From Phlegmacium glaucopus (taxonomy: Eukaryota; Basidiomycota; Agaricomycetes; Agaricales; Cortinariaceae), in assembly GCA_015039465.1 (NCBI GenBank), contig MU130619.1, positions 16,266 to 80,265 of the forward strand: a stretch of DNA of 64,000 bases. Reading direction: 5' to 3'. Positions within the stretch are counted from its first letter, which is position 1; every line of letters begins with the position of its first letter. Below, one piece after another: positions 1-12,000 of the stretch. A model generated the notes under the pieces. The model had not been told where the DNA came from and made no database searches. It saw nothing but the letters and a program-made list of their open reading frames with translations. The position numbers and the translations under genes are program-made.

Positions 1-2440
1 TAAGCATCCCACGTTCCTCGAAATCAACATGCGCAGCGGCCAGCTTGTCAACCCGTTGATTTGTTAGAAGCATTTGGCCGATTGCATTGTTCCGGCTTGA
101 ACGTCGCCATGGTTGTTTAACTGCCTTGATGTGCTTGGATTCAGTGATGGAAGAACAGACACCATTAGGGGCTCCAAACATTTGAATCAGGGATTGATAG
201 TGTAAAAGGGAGTGTTGACGAGGAAGGTCAAAGTGATTATGGATACCCAAAGTAATGAAAATTTGACGTTCTTCATGGTAGCGTTGAACAGCGGCATCAA
301 TCTGAACTAAGATGGATTCATCAATTTGTGACCATCGTACTAGGTAGCAGAACTCCATGAATGCGCTGACTGCACGTACCATAGCATCTGGGACCAGCCC
401 TGAAATCGCAGGGAGAAAGACTTTCATGAGGGCTTTGGAATTGTTGCCGGTCCACTGCTTGAAACCGCGCCCATCAGGAAAATGTTGCAGACCAGAAAAC
501 CCTGGAACAACAGAAATTCTGGTGATACGGTCCTTGTTTAATAGTTAATCTATAATTCAGAATGAATACTGCTTACCGATGGTCCATTTCTGCAACTAAA
601 GACTTTCCGTTTGGTTGTGACTCAAGATATTGGACAACCCATGTAACAATATGATCCTTGAATGTTCCTTTGATAATCTGGTGAAGAAGATCGGGCGATA
701 ACAGTTCATGGATGTTTGCATGTGGAAAATGAACTGTAAACGGCTGAAAAATGCAAAATTAATAAAATGAGAACATATATTGTCACTGGGCAAAATACCT
801 ACCACAATGTCACCAATTATGCCATAACCCTCCCACAATTCTTTCAAATCCCCGTCAAATGCTTCATGCAGGGCCGTTGTATGTTCATGAGAACGCTGGA
901 TGGCATCCTCAGGCTCTCCGTCAAGGTTATCTGAACGTGCGGTGCAGCTATAGATAATACAATATCTGAATTACTACAATGACGGAGCAGAAGGTTGAGT
1001 ACTCACCGTGGACACCACCCTGAAACAACACATGCCAGCAAACATTGCTCAGGATAATCAGCAATGTATGGTCCAAGACCGTAGATGACTCGCCGGTAAT
1101 GGCCATTGCCACAGCGTGTGATGCGAGGCGTCTCCATCCAGGGCCTCAGAGGCATCAGAATTCTTGTCAGAGATGAATGAAAAAGCTGGTGTCGGAATTT
1201 TTGAAGGGCTGCACTATCTTGGTGATCACGTCCAGCTATAAGACAATGTATTGAATGAATAATTGGTTTCTAATATCAACAAAATCTCTCACTTTTAGGT
1301 ATTGCTAAAAAACTGATCACTGCCACAGCATCTCGGTGAGCACGGCGTACATGATTCTGTACATTGCCTAACAAGGCATAGAGCGGATAGTACTCATTTT
1401 GCCCAGTTCCAACCGAGACCGTTGTCTTGTCGCTCCCAAGAATTATTGGTGAGAACATCGCTCCATGTGTATCAGGATTAGATGCAATAGCATCCTAGAA
1501 ACATATGAGTCTATCAATGACTTCACATTTGAAACAGAGACGTACCGCTTGGTCCCATGCCCAATTACCTGATAAAAGGTCTGTGTATTGCCTCTTTCCA
1601 TCTCTGCCCAAAACTCGTTTCGGAGCATAGTCAATTTCACGGGACAAGGCTGGATTTCCAATCTGCGCTTCCATAACATCAAGTGGATTCCAATACCAGA
1701 CCTCATACTCTTTGGTCATCCAACTAGGTGAATCTGGTGGCACCTCACCATCATACATTACTTTGAAAGCTTCCCATGCGATGTTGCCAAGAGGTATTGA
1801 GTCAATTCTTGTGTGAAGATCTCTAGCGTTGGAAAAAGGAGGATCAACCTCTTCATGTTTTTGTTCCTGTCTCGATGCCCAAAGATTCATCAAAATGTCG
1901 ATGTTCCCAGCAGACATTTGTGTGCACGTAAAAAGGAAGTCAGCGATATGGAATTTGTCCTCGTCATGAAAAGGGAAGTAATCGGTGGGATCTGAAGGAT
2001 CAGAGGGGGGTGGTGGTGCGTTTGGTGGTAGATTGAAGCCTTCATTGTCGCATGGCTGACCTGCAAATAATATATCAGCGTTGTAAAAATATTTATGTAA
2101 TGTAAAACTCACCATCCAGATAAGGGTGTTTTTGGACATATATACCTGAACGACCTTGCACAGTCCATACCGTTCGTTGAGGAGTACTCTGGCTTGGTGT
2201 AGGTGGAACCTCCAATGGCACTTGGTTTGGAGGTGGTGTTTGAGGAGGTGATGGAGAGAGATCGACAGAGGCATCATGAACCGGTGATGGTGGAAGTGGT
2301 GAAAATTTGTATTGATTTTGGGGATTCGCAACACAGCTTGCCTGGTGCTTGGTGAGTCCTCCCGGAGTCTTGCAAGCTTTTTTGCAGCCTGGGAAATGGC
2401 AGCGATAGAGAGCAGGTTTGTATGAGGTGCGGCGGTGCAT
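1..2440 (-). CDS. Plavaka-type transposase, C-terminus cut by window edge
   Basis: Minus-strand multi-exon transposase gene of the basidiomycete Plavaka group. The start at 2440 opens a C2H2 finger (CHFPGC, then HQASC) and a Pro/Ser-rich spacer. The first exon ends at about 2113 (GTGAGT donor), the second runs 2060-1546, and the third begins at 1494; the joins keep frame. Family-like stretches follow in order: WMTKEYEVWYWNPLDVM, PIILGSDKTTVSVGTGQ, NEYYPLYALLGNVQNHVRRAH, then at lower coordinates DLLHQIIKGTFKDH and FPDGRGFKQWTGN. The reading continues past position 1, so the C-terminus is missing. I checked only the first joins closely and cannot say whether the whole copy is intact. It lies head to head with the gene at 2616, a layout that suggests one element with two genes. 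Family assignment is from recognised motifs. Confidence 0.85.
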
Positions 2441-2615
2441 GGTAGTCGGTAGTGAGAGAAAGTTGGACTTGTTTGTTTGGAAAATGAAGAACTACAACAC
2501 GTGTGTCAGATTATGGAACAAGGATATGGACTCAGTAGTTTTTTTTTCACTCACCATGTCAAATCCCACTTGACCATCCACTCATAACACCAACGCAGAA
2601 AAGCACCCAGGACTG
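2441..2615. promoter_or_regulatory. Shared intergenic region of a divergent gene pair
   Basis: The 175 nt between the Plavaka start codon (2440, minus) and the companion gene start codon (2616, plus) must hold the promoters of both if these starts are right. It includes a T-run at about 2538-2547. I see no clear TATA box. Promoter function is inferred from the gene layout alone. Confidence 0.35.
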
Positions 2616-4999
2616 ATGCAAAATGCCTATAGTCGTAAAACACCACAACAAGCACAGGCTGAACATGACCGAAAAACAGCTGAGAAAAATGAAAAGATGA
2701 CAAAGCAGCAGGTGGGCACTCACACAGCAGCGACACTCGAAAACAAGGCTCAAGCGAAGGCTAAAACACAAAAAGAGCAACTAGGGGTGCCAAACAAACC
2801 CCCATCTTCTATTGCTCATGCTTATCGCCAAAGATCTATAGAAGAAAACCCAGGACAAGTCAAAGGTTAGTTTTTTTTTTACATTATAACAATTACTCAC
2901 AAAAATTCAGCATCACAAGTCAACAACAGCGCAAAGGCACCAGCAGCTACGCCTTCATCATCTCGCAAGAAATCAGGGCAGGAAGGATCTGAAAAAATTG
3001 ATGGTCAGTTTCTTTCACACCATCTTTGGAGACTTACTCACATGTAGCGTATCACTAGTCAATGATAACATTTCGGATGCTCAGCCAGTGCCTCACATCC
3101 AAGGTAAAAAGAAGATGATCCAGAAGATCGTCTATGAGGAAGTGGATGGTAAGCTGGATCAATGTTTATTGTATGAGATAAGGAAAGGGTACTTACTTGG
3201 TATGGTAGAAGATGATGAAATGACTGATATTTATGGGGAAATAGTACCTTCCAATGTCAAATTGGACAGTTCCGAGAGTGACTTTGTCCCAGTCAATGGT
3301 GATGAGGACATGCTTGATGATGTTGAGCTCGAAGATGATGAGGCAGACACCAAGTTGGGCAGGCAAGGTGGTAAGAAGGAAAAGAAAGGTGTCACTGCAA
3401 GGAACCGGGTGCGTGGAATTCGGGACCAACTTGCTGGTTTGCAAGAAGCTTCTGAGGAACACGAGGTTGTCAACAAGTGGAAGGCAGTAGCTGAGCTACT
3501 GGTGTTTGACAAGTGACATCCTTACAATCGCGTTGTCTCACATCACTGATCTTGTTTTACCAGAGCACCCAAGAAGGCCAAATCAACGACATCTCTCCCA
3601 TCGGGTGTGAAAAAAAATTGGGAAAAGGAAGAAATTCTTCTCCCACATGCACTGGCACGCAATCACCGCTCAGCGTCCTCTACCTCAGTTGTCTCTGTTT
3701 ATCGTGGTCGATCTGCCTCATCTGGCTCAAATGTAACCACCCTTGTACCTGGTCACGTCACCACCATCAGCTCAAATGATGACGATCTGCCAGCATTCGA
3801 AACAGGTGGAATTCCATCGGATGATGATGAAGTTGAGCGCAAGTATATTGTCAATGAGACTGCCAATGGTTTCCGATACTGTGTAAGTACTTAAAATTTC
3901 TACATCTATGAGTGCTGATATTTTATTTTTTTTAAAAAAAGTCTATCGCTAAGATAGAGGACATTGAAGGAGCACCAACTCGCATCTCTAAACGCAGTGA
4001 CAAAAAAACGGCTCGACCAACTTTCAAGGATCTCCCTGCCAAGACCTCAGACTTATTCAACAAAAGTTCTCTCCTCGAGGCTTACAACGCTACTGGGGAG
4101 CTCAATGCATGGGAATCACTCCCTGACAAGGATATTGTGGCTATGTGGAACCGTGTCTTCAGTGACATTTACCCTGTTACCATACATGATGGAGGAGACG
4201 GCAGGAATTACAGCCTCTTTGTTGTTGTTAAAAAATTGGTGTGCTGTTATATTATATCTTCATCTCGAATTTGTCTAAATTTGTAAAGGTATTTCGTGGG
4301 GTTTCATCCCGTATCTATAACCATCTAGCAGAGGCAGCTGTGACTGCTTTAGAAGATGAATACGATCGCCGAGAGATCTCAGCTGTCGAAGACCGTGCAA
4401 AATTTGTAATTGATATGCTAGGCAACAACAACAACACAAATCGCCCTTTCTTGTGGCAAACTACGGATAGCGTTGAGTGGGAGGGTGGCAGTCAAATGAA
4501 GGTACGTACTTGCCTTTGCGGAGCTTATGTTGCCAGCTGACTGGCTGATCCCAAAAACTACTAGGGTCTTTTTATGGGTCGGTTGGTACTTAAAACGCTG
4601 GCTGTCTACCTTGCACTTGTCACAAGCATTCGTCCGGACCTCGGTGGATACACACCGTCAAGCCGACCACGGGGTGCTTTAATGTTGTCCATTCAAGCGG
4701 TATGTTGATTTATATGCTCTGACTCGCAGTCAGGAATGTTGACTGACCGTTTCAATGTTAAGGTTCACCGTGCATTACAGTACTCGGTATCAGGAAAATT
4801 CAAACCACCGGGTGGGAAAGCTGGAAGTTTCTCGCAGGAAAACTGGGGTGATTATGAGATATTAGATGAGAAGCGGGGAAAGATGAAGCTCAAACAGAGA
4901 AGCACAATATATCAAAAACGGGTCGATAACATGCCAGATGCACACTGGGCTGCGATTATGGACGGTGATGTACCTGCGGTGGGGACAGACCGCAAGTAG
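2616..4999 (+). CDS. Companion protein of the transposon pair, multi-exon, function unknown
   Basis: Plus-strand gene read as several exons. Exon 1 (2616-2865, donor GTTAGT) is rich in Lys, Gln and Ala. A next exon starts after CAG near 2911 and keeps frame. Later exons hold an acidic segment (about 3270-3345), a basic KKEKKGVTARNRVRGIRDQL stretch, a Ser-rich part (3620-3890), and a conserved-looking globular C-terminal part at 4290-4999 containing SRIYNHLAEAAVTALEDEYD, RPFLWQTTD, GALMLSIQAVHRALQYSVSG and FSQENWGDYE. This C-terminal part resembles uncharacterised proteins found beside transposons in mushroom genomes, possibly the DUF6532 group, which I could not verify. No catalytic motif is evident. 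A role accessory to the adjacent transposase is inferred from the divergent layout. Confidence 0.55.
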
Positions 5000-5477
5000 T
5001 ACACAGTTCATGGGGTTGATGTAGTTCTCTTCAGTAGGTGATAGTGAGGTTTTATGAGGTGCGAAGGTTCGCTTTAAAGTGCGAGATAATGCGCAGAAAA
5101 AGCGAAGTCCGCAGGATGATTTTTGAGGAGTGCAAGAGTAGCTTAGCACAATGTTCCAAAGGTGGGATCAAAAGTGTGGTAATTTGTCCATTCTCCTCTG
5201 TTCTGTTACACTACTTGCTACTGCTAATAATATAGTAACTAGCAATAGCTAAGTGCAGAAAGGTGAAACAGGAATGTAAAATGTGGGTTAAAGCGGAGTC
5301 ACATGGGTCCGGTATTTTGGGAATGAAACATAGGAGATAAGAGCCAAATAAAGGAGACAAGATAAAAATAAAGGTGATGAGTAATACAGTCACCTGAGTG
5401 ACCTTTGTTTGAGTCGTGTTTAATGATTGCAAGAACAGCTGGCAACTGCGAATGATAATGCGAATGTTGGTGATGAC
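5000..5477. other. Intergenic stretch without a supported gene
   Basis: This lies between the companion gene stop and the 10-bp minisatellite. Short ORFs exist on both strands but have no recognisable domain. The first 240 nt contain loose GTGCGA/GTGCGAGA-type words that may be decayed repeat. Confidence 0.4.
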
Positions 5478-5640
5478 TGCAAGCATCTGCGATGATCTGC
5501 AAGTGTTCTGCAAGTATGTGCGAGTATGTGCGATGACCTGCGATGATCTGCGATGACCTGCGATGATCTGCGATGATCTGCAATGATCTGCAATGATCTG
5601 CAATGATCTGCAATGACCTGCAATGATCTGCAATGATCTG
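5478..5640. repeat. 10-bp minisatellite (CTGCAATGAT type)
   Basis: Tandem copies of a 10-bp unit, CTGCGATGAT grading into CTGCAATGAT towards the right, with sporadic T-to-C changes giving GACCTGC. The period is not a multiple of three. The repeat therefore opens all frames and gives Ile-Ala-Asp-His-Cys-Arg-Ser-like ORFs on the minus strand, which I take as artefacts. It stops 27 nt before the solo-LTR-like element. Confidence 0.9.
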
Positions 5641-5667
5641 AGAGTGCCAATTTCCAATTGTACCTGC

Positions 5668-7080
5668 TGTCGCGCACCAATACTGATTGGTAGCGTGAGA
5701 AGAAAGCTTAAAAGTCGCCATCATGAAAATAAGCGGACTTTGAATTTGCTTACCTATTTTGGAAGCGGCCCTGAATCGCGTTCCTGGTCAACAAAACCAT
5801 TCGTTCAACGATAACATCCTCATCGCTCATCATATCCCCAATGTCCTCCACTATGTTGTCTATCATTTACACTATCGACATGCTCCTTAACATCTACCAT
5901 CCGTTTGTCCCTTGGCTAGTGATACAACAAAGCGATCAATCTACTATTCGCATCGGTCATCGGCTCGCGTTTGATCGCATCTATGGCCCATCATTTCAAG
6001 AACGGCCCGTTTATGGACACATCAGCTACATCTCCCATTATGTCAAAGGCTTTGTCATCGTTGTTGTGGCTATGGACCCACAAGTCTTCTCCTCAGCTAT
6101 CTATCTTGCCATACCTCGCTCCTGGATCACACTCAGTCCCCTATCCTCAATCATCTACCTCTTATCTTATCATTCACTGCCAAAACCATCATTCACGCAG
6201 TACCTGAAGCCTTCCCACCCTCTTTATGACAATTTAGGAAGTCCAGGAGGATCACGACTAAGCAGGAATTGCAGATGAATCAGCAGCAGAGGATTATTCT
6301 CGCAGTGTGTCAAGTGTTATCAAGGCTGCGCGACATGGGATCATGGGCAAGTAGTATTTTCTCGGGAACAAGGCTGCGCCTTTCAAGTGTTGACTCAGGA
6401 CCTTTCACATTTTTGACATGACCACACGCCTATGGAGTTGATATATTTTTGCTATTGGACTATGTACACTGCCTTCTTTTCTTTTCTCTCGCACTTTGAC
6501 ACTTTACAGATTTTTTTACTGTTCCTTTTTCTTTTCCATTGTTCTTTTCTTCTCGCAGCTGTCCTCTCTTTATCTTTCTTCCTTTGACAGCGCGTACTTT
6601 GTTTCTTTTTATTGTTTTACATAGCCTCATCCTTAGGGTATAAATACTGCTCTTTTGTACCAGGATAGGTAGTTCAGTTCAATTCATTCTTACCCCCCAC
6701 TTTCATCATCTCAGTGGAATTCCAGTGAATTCCTCCCTCAAGTTCGCTTTTTCAGCCCTTTAACTGTCAATCTATCCCCACTGTCAATTACTATAGTCTT
6801 GCTGAAGACTCCCTCTTATTCTTCCTCATCCTCTTCCTTAACCCCTCTGAGTTCGCTTTTTCAGTCCTTTACTGTCAACCCACTGTCAACTGCTATAGTC
6901 TTACTGAAGACTCTTCCTCATTCATCCTCATCCTCCTCACCTCTATTCTTGCCCCCTACCTCTGTGTGTTACAAGTCAAGGTTACACCTTCCCTAAACGA
7001 ACAACAGGGAGTCTCTTGACCTAAGGTCTGGTCCACTGCTCTCTGGTTGGTGTTTATATACAACAACAACAACGATTTAT
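5668..7080. mobile_element. Solo-LTR-like element, copy A
   Basis: About 1.4 kb nearly identical over most of its length to 61797-63150. Both copies begin TGTCGCGCACC and end in a CAACAACAAC tract followed by TTTAT. An internal TATAAATA box and the absence of coding capacity fit an LTR without internal domain. Flanks here (ACCTGC left, ACCGC right) give only an imperfect duplication, unlike the clean 5-bp duplication of copy B. Between about 6740 and 6915 this copy holds a tandem duplication of a segment (GTTCGCTTTTTCAG ... CTGAAGACTC) that is single in copy B. ORFs inside are low-complexity Ser/Leu frames without support. Confidence 0.7.
6639..6646 (+). promoter_or_regulatory. TATA box in LTR-like element A
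   Basis: TATAAATA in a GGGTATAAATACTGC context, conserved in copy B at 62766. It is followed about 30 nt later by TAGTTCAGTTCAATTCATTC, where an LTR transcript could start. It suggests the plus strand is the sense strand of the element. Confidence 0.5.
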
Positions 7081-7729
7081 ACCGCAACGATATGTGAGCA
7101 TCCGCGAGTATACTGCAAAGGTTGTGAAACCGCGAAAATGGTGCGTTTACATCCCTAGACATCTCCTGGGTCCTATCAACGGTGCAACTGCATTCATAGG
7201 AAGGCGAAAGGGGGTTTACGCAGAGCAGAGCGCTGAAATGGATGTAATTGAAGCAGATGACGATGACGACGAGGCAGCATTATATGACCCTATGTTTGCG
7301 TAGGCTTGAACGGGACCCAAAGCAGTCCAATATCGATGTACTTTACTTGTCTTTACAGTATACTTCCTAAAAATAAAGGCTACTTTCACTAAATTTAAAA
7401 GTGAATATTGACTTTAAAAGACAAAAGTGTCTCTTGTGAGAAAATGGACTGGGCTTATCGAAGACATGACGACTCTCAGTCTTTTTTAGTCTTTGGTTGT
7501 CTCAGGGTCTTTCGAAAGACATCAAAAGATGCCCTGAAAGACTTGACGCTTTTGCTGATGTCATAATCATCACCTATATCCTTGTCGCCATTTGCAGAAG
7601 CCGCACCTGCAATCAGATGCTCAGCAGCTTGGATAATTGATGAAAATCCAGAAGATTGTCATGGTCACCAATGTCAAGATGATCAGCCACTGAGTCGGGT
7701 TCTTGTTCCCCTGCCTCAGAGGTGAAGTT
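7081..7729. other. Gap between LTR-like element and hAT relic
   Basis: A 69-codon open frame (7094-7303, plus) ends in an acidic run (EADDDDDEAALYDP), but I do not recognise it and it has no partner in the other LTR context. The rest (about 7310-7730) is AT-rich with repeated AAAGAC/GTCTTT words and probably includes the non-coding 3' end of the hAT element. I could not find a matching terminal inverted repeat. Confidence 0.35.
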
Positions 7730-8557
7730 TCATTTACCTCGCACATGAATCAGGCCAGCCTTGAGATGCATATGCTTGATATCCATTCCCACCATTGTTA
7801 TCTTGCAAACTCGCTCAACCCCTAGCTTGCTATGGATACCTGTGTGAACGAGTCCCATGTGGCTGAATGCACGTTCGCATCCAGCTGAATTGGCAATGAC
7901 ACTAAGAATATGTATTGCTAATTTTGTGAGGCGGTTGCGGCCGGTTTCTTCGCGAGTATCAATTCCTTCCCATATTTCAACAGGATTCACCTCCTGACCC
8001 TGTTTGATGGAGTGAAATTTACTATGGTCATAACTTGACTCGGAAGTTTGAAATATATCACAACTTACTTTCTTTTGGGCTGCGTCAGTCCAGTCCACCA
8101 GAGCCATGCATTCGGGAGAAAATTCTTCATGCTTATTAAAGTAGTCCATAAATGCGGCTTGAAAATCTGCATCCACATCCACTCTGAACACACGAGAGTG
8201 CAGATGCTTGAGCATATTACATAACCCAATCAGTGTTAAGGCAATGTGTCGTCAGGCTAGAAAGTCCCCACGGAGGAAGGGATTGAGGACAACAGCAGCA
8301 ATAAAAGGATCTTGATCGGCAGCTGCCCAGCGCTTCTCGAGGCTAGTGAGAACTTGATTACGCACATTGAAGTCTTCTGCGAGACTGAGATTAGAATAGA
8401 TGCGGTAGAGGTTTGCAAGTGTTGTGAGGACATGATAAAGCTGTGTATTAGATGCCTGAGTAATATTGGTGGCAATTGCAAGCGGCTCGAGATGGCTACA
8501 AGTCCTTTAAAAAAAATAAGCATCGACAAGTCTACATTGACTATATACATAGTAAAT

Positions 8558-8569
8558 TTGGTAATGCTT
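8558..8569. repeat. LINE target-site duplication, 3' side
   Basis: TTGGTAATGCTT, identical to 14960-14971. It directly adjoins the T-rich stretch (TTTTATTTTATTTTA), which on the minus strand is the A-rich LINE tail. The last two T may belong to the tail, so the duplication is 10-12 bp. Confidence 0.85.
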
Positions 8570-9088
8570 TTTTATTTTATTTTATTTTATTTTTTTATGT
8601 CAATTTAAGTCTATAGAGCGTAGCCCCATGCAGACGTTACACACTCGGGTTGAACTATACTACCAGGCCCCTAATGCCTTTCCCCTTTCCCCCACCTCCT
8701 GATGCACTAACGGGGTACACCCAAAGCGAACCGATCCCCTAAAGATTAGCCCGGCACAGAAACACCATTTTCAGGAGCATGGTATAACGTGTAGTGGGTA
8801 GCTGTTCATCGACTCGATTTTTGATAACTTGAATGAGATGGGATACTCCCTCTGTCTTTTAAGTACCCGACTGGCTGGCAGTAGGTACGACGAAGTGATG
8901 CACGCTAGGGGGTAGTTAGTATGGCGACTTGTCGTAGAGCGGGCGATTATGTTTTGTGTTGTAGATTATAGTGAAATATAGGGATAGCTTCGTGTCGAGC
9001 GAAAATCAGCCTTCCTCCTGTCTTGCGCTAAAAAGTTTCGCAACGTGATCGCAGGGTGACCTAAGAAATGTATCATCCTTGTGCTTGT

Positions 9089-12000
9089 CTACTGTGAATG
9101 AGCAGGAGCGGGGACTTCACCTGGCTTTTTCAACCGACCTGTCCTCCCTATGTACCGTAGCAGCTCCTTGACATGGTCCTTGTTCGCGAGGATGCCCCTC
9201 AGGTTCCTCGATTGAACCCCCACCTTACGATCCAAATCATGTCTTTCGTAGTCGAAAGTAGGACATTCGAAGAGAAAGTGGACGACTGTTTCCGTGACCT
9301 CTTCGTGCCGGGCTCTCCAGCACGAGCTGCATCTTTTTGATTCGACTTTTCCTATTCGGTGTAGGTAGGCGTTCAGCGGGATGTGATTAGTCCGTAGTTG
9401 AATGATCAGACTGCTCTGTGGACGAGTGAGTGACTCCTGAGTTTTTCGGAACTTGTTGAATGGGAAGTTCGGATCTATATTGTCGAATCGCTCTTTTCTT
9501 GGTGAGAGATCCCATTTGCCCTTCCAGTCGTTCTTTAGTTGATACATGTACTGAGTCTTTGTAATGCCAGCGCTGAGTGGAAGAGGTGAGCGTAGCGGGT
9601 GAGGTAGATGTTCCAGTGGAGCTGTGGAACCCGCCGCTGCACTCTTCGCTTCCTCGTCCGCGCGCTCGTTGCCTTTGACGTTCTCGTGAGCTGCAATCCA
9701 TCGAAGCCTTATTCTTTCTGGTGTTCTGGTAGGTATTGCCTGTTCAATAAGGGATTCGGCTTGGCTAGTAAAGCGTTCCACTAGATGATAACCTGACCTC
9801 GCTCGTTGGGCACCTACTGATCTAATGAAAGCCTGGCTGTCGGAATAAATAGAAATGGGAAGTCGACTTATTCTGTTTGATCCTCGAAGCAACCACAGTG
9901 CTAGCAAACCTCCCGCCACCTCTGCATCCCAGACTGAGTATTCCTCATCTGTGCCCAACCGATATCGGAGAATCTTCGAAGGTGCATTGATGGTGCCATT
10001 TCTTGGATAGTACATGACTGCTGCTGCACCTACGAATCCGTTCTGGCTAGAGCCGTCGGTGTATATTCTGATATTGGCGTCATCTTTAGACTCCTCCTCG
10101 ATGGATTCTTCTTTACTGTTAGCGATGACGATATCGATTGGGAGCCTATAGCTGGGCGGTTTTGTCGCTGCTGGAATGTCTTCCAGTGACGAGGGGTTGA
10201 TCTGAAAGAGCTTAAGAAGATGCTGGATGTTAGTTATATGCCTTTTCGCTGGGCGTTCGTAGTATTTTACCGCCTGTAGAGCTACCGGGTTAGTGGGTGG
10301 CAGGGAACAGATTCGTGTTAGCGCTCGATGACAGATCTTTTTAAGGAGGAGATCTATAGGAAGGAGGCCCGAATGGGCATCCAGCAGGTCAGTAGGAGTG
10401 GATCGGAGGGCGCCTGTAGTGGCTAAGGTCGCCATCCGCTGCAGCTTGCCGAACTCCTTGAGAGCTTTGACCGAACCTGCATTCCTTCTCCTACCCTGCT
10501 CCTTATACGGCGGCGTGTACCACACATCCAGACCATAGGTCATCTTGGGGACTGCGACTGTGATATACAAGCGTCTCATGAATTTTGCTGAGAGACCTGA
10601 GGCTGGTTTCGTCAGCCGCTTGTATAGTAGTATCCATTTGGTGGCCTTGGAGATGGCTTCGTAGGTTTGCGTCTTCCAGTTGAGCTGACTATCCACGTGA
10701 ATGCCTAGATATTTGTACACTGACGCCACCTTGACCGCTTCGCCCTTAAGCAGCAGGGCTGGTGGTTCCTGGGCGACTGTGTGACCTAGTCGGCCTGGGT
10801 CCGCGAATCTCTTCCTTGTGAAGTGGGTGACCGCCAGTTTATCTAGAGCAAAAACGGAGTTATGATCATTAGACCAGGTAAATCCGCCTTCCATCCTAGT
10901 CATGAAGTTAGTCAATATTTCCACTGTTTCGCCCAAGTCGTCGCCTTCAGCCATGACCAATGCATCATCTACAAAACCCAGGGACTCCTCCTCCGGGTTC
11001 TCTGCTATGTCGAGCAGGTCAGCATTATATATGATATAAAGTAGCATCGACAGGGGATCACCCTGGCCGATACCATTCGAGATGAGAATGAACTCTGAAA
11101 TGAAATCATCAAATTTCATCCGGGTTCGCCTACCTGTCAACAGGGACTTGATGAAGCGAACATAGACCTTAGGTATTCTCCTTTTCCGGAGATTGTGAAT
11201 CAACCGGTCGGTTACCGCGTTCGGGAAGGCTCCTTCCACATCGAGGTAGAGGACAGATACTACCTTGTCCTGACGCCACGCCGTTTTGACCTTATTGACC
11301 AGGGTGTGAACGGCGTCCGTAGTCATCCGACCGGGCCTTCCTCCAAAGTGACTTTCCGGTAGCAGACCCTCCTTTTCGACCATACTTGAGATGTCTGCCG
11401 CGACTATAGACGTAAGCACCTTTGCCAGAGTACACAGCAGGGCGATAGGTCAATGAGCCTTAGGGACCTCGTAGTCTGGCTTTCCTGGTTTCCGAAGAAC
11501 TATCGTCGTGAAGTCCTTCCATGCGTCAACGTAGAAACCTAGCCTAATGATGGCCCGATAGATGTGGTCGAGGTAATCCTCTATGATATCCACGGCTTTC
11601 TGGAGCACCACGTTGGGGATCTCATCCGGACCACTGGATTTGTACGGCGACAGGGCTTTGATGTGACGCCGGATCTGTTCCTTAGAGATTGTGTCTGGGG
11701 GAGGTAGCGGTGCTGGGTAGACATAATTCGCGGGGACTGTCGACTCTGCTGGCTTCGGAGGAAAGAAGATTTTGTGAAAAACCTCTGCTTTATCCTCGTT
11801 AGTCATCACCTCTCGTACCGTACCGTCCGCTTCCTTTACTTTGAGCGTGGGGATGTGAGACTTGCCTCCATCCCCTACCGGCTCCTTGAGGTATCGGTTG
11901 ACGTTCCAGAGGTCATTGGCTGAGGCTTCTTCGAGGTAGTCTATCCAGTGTGAGCGTTTCGCCTCCAGGATCGCTCGCCCATACTCATGAGCTACCTCTC

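Noticed and set aside
5211..5724. Long minus-strand ORFs rich in Ile-Ala-Asp-His-Cys-Arg-Ser
   Set aside because: They are translations of the 10-bp minisatellite in three frames. The repeat lacks a period divisible by three, so a selected protein repeat is unlikely.
6799..6996. Ser-rich small ORFs in the LTR-like elements (also 62483-63094)
   Set aside because: Pyrimidine-rich low-complexity sequence; frames differ between the two element copies.
7094..7303. Possible short gene next to LTR-like element A
   Set aside because: Open frame with an acidic tail but no recognisable family, no conserved partner in the window and no clear promoter, so it is mentioned only as a stretch.
10862..11044. 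Plus-strand ORFs across the LINE (also 12116-12379, 13429-14143, 14471-14728)
   Set aside because: Shadows of ORF1 and ORF2 on the opposite strand without domains.
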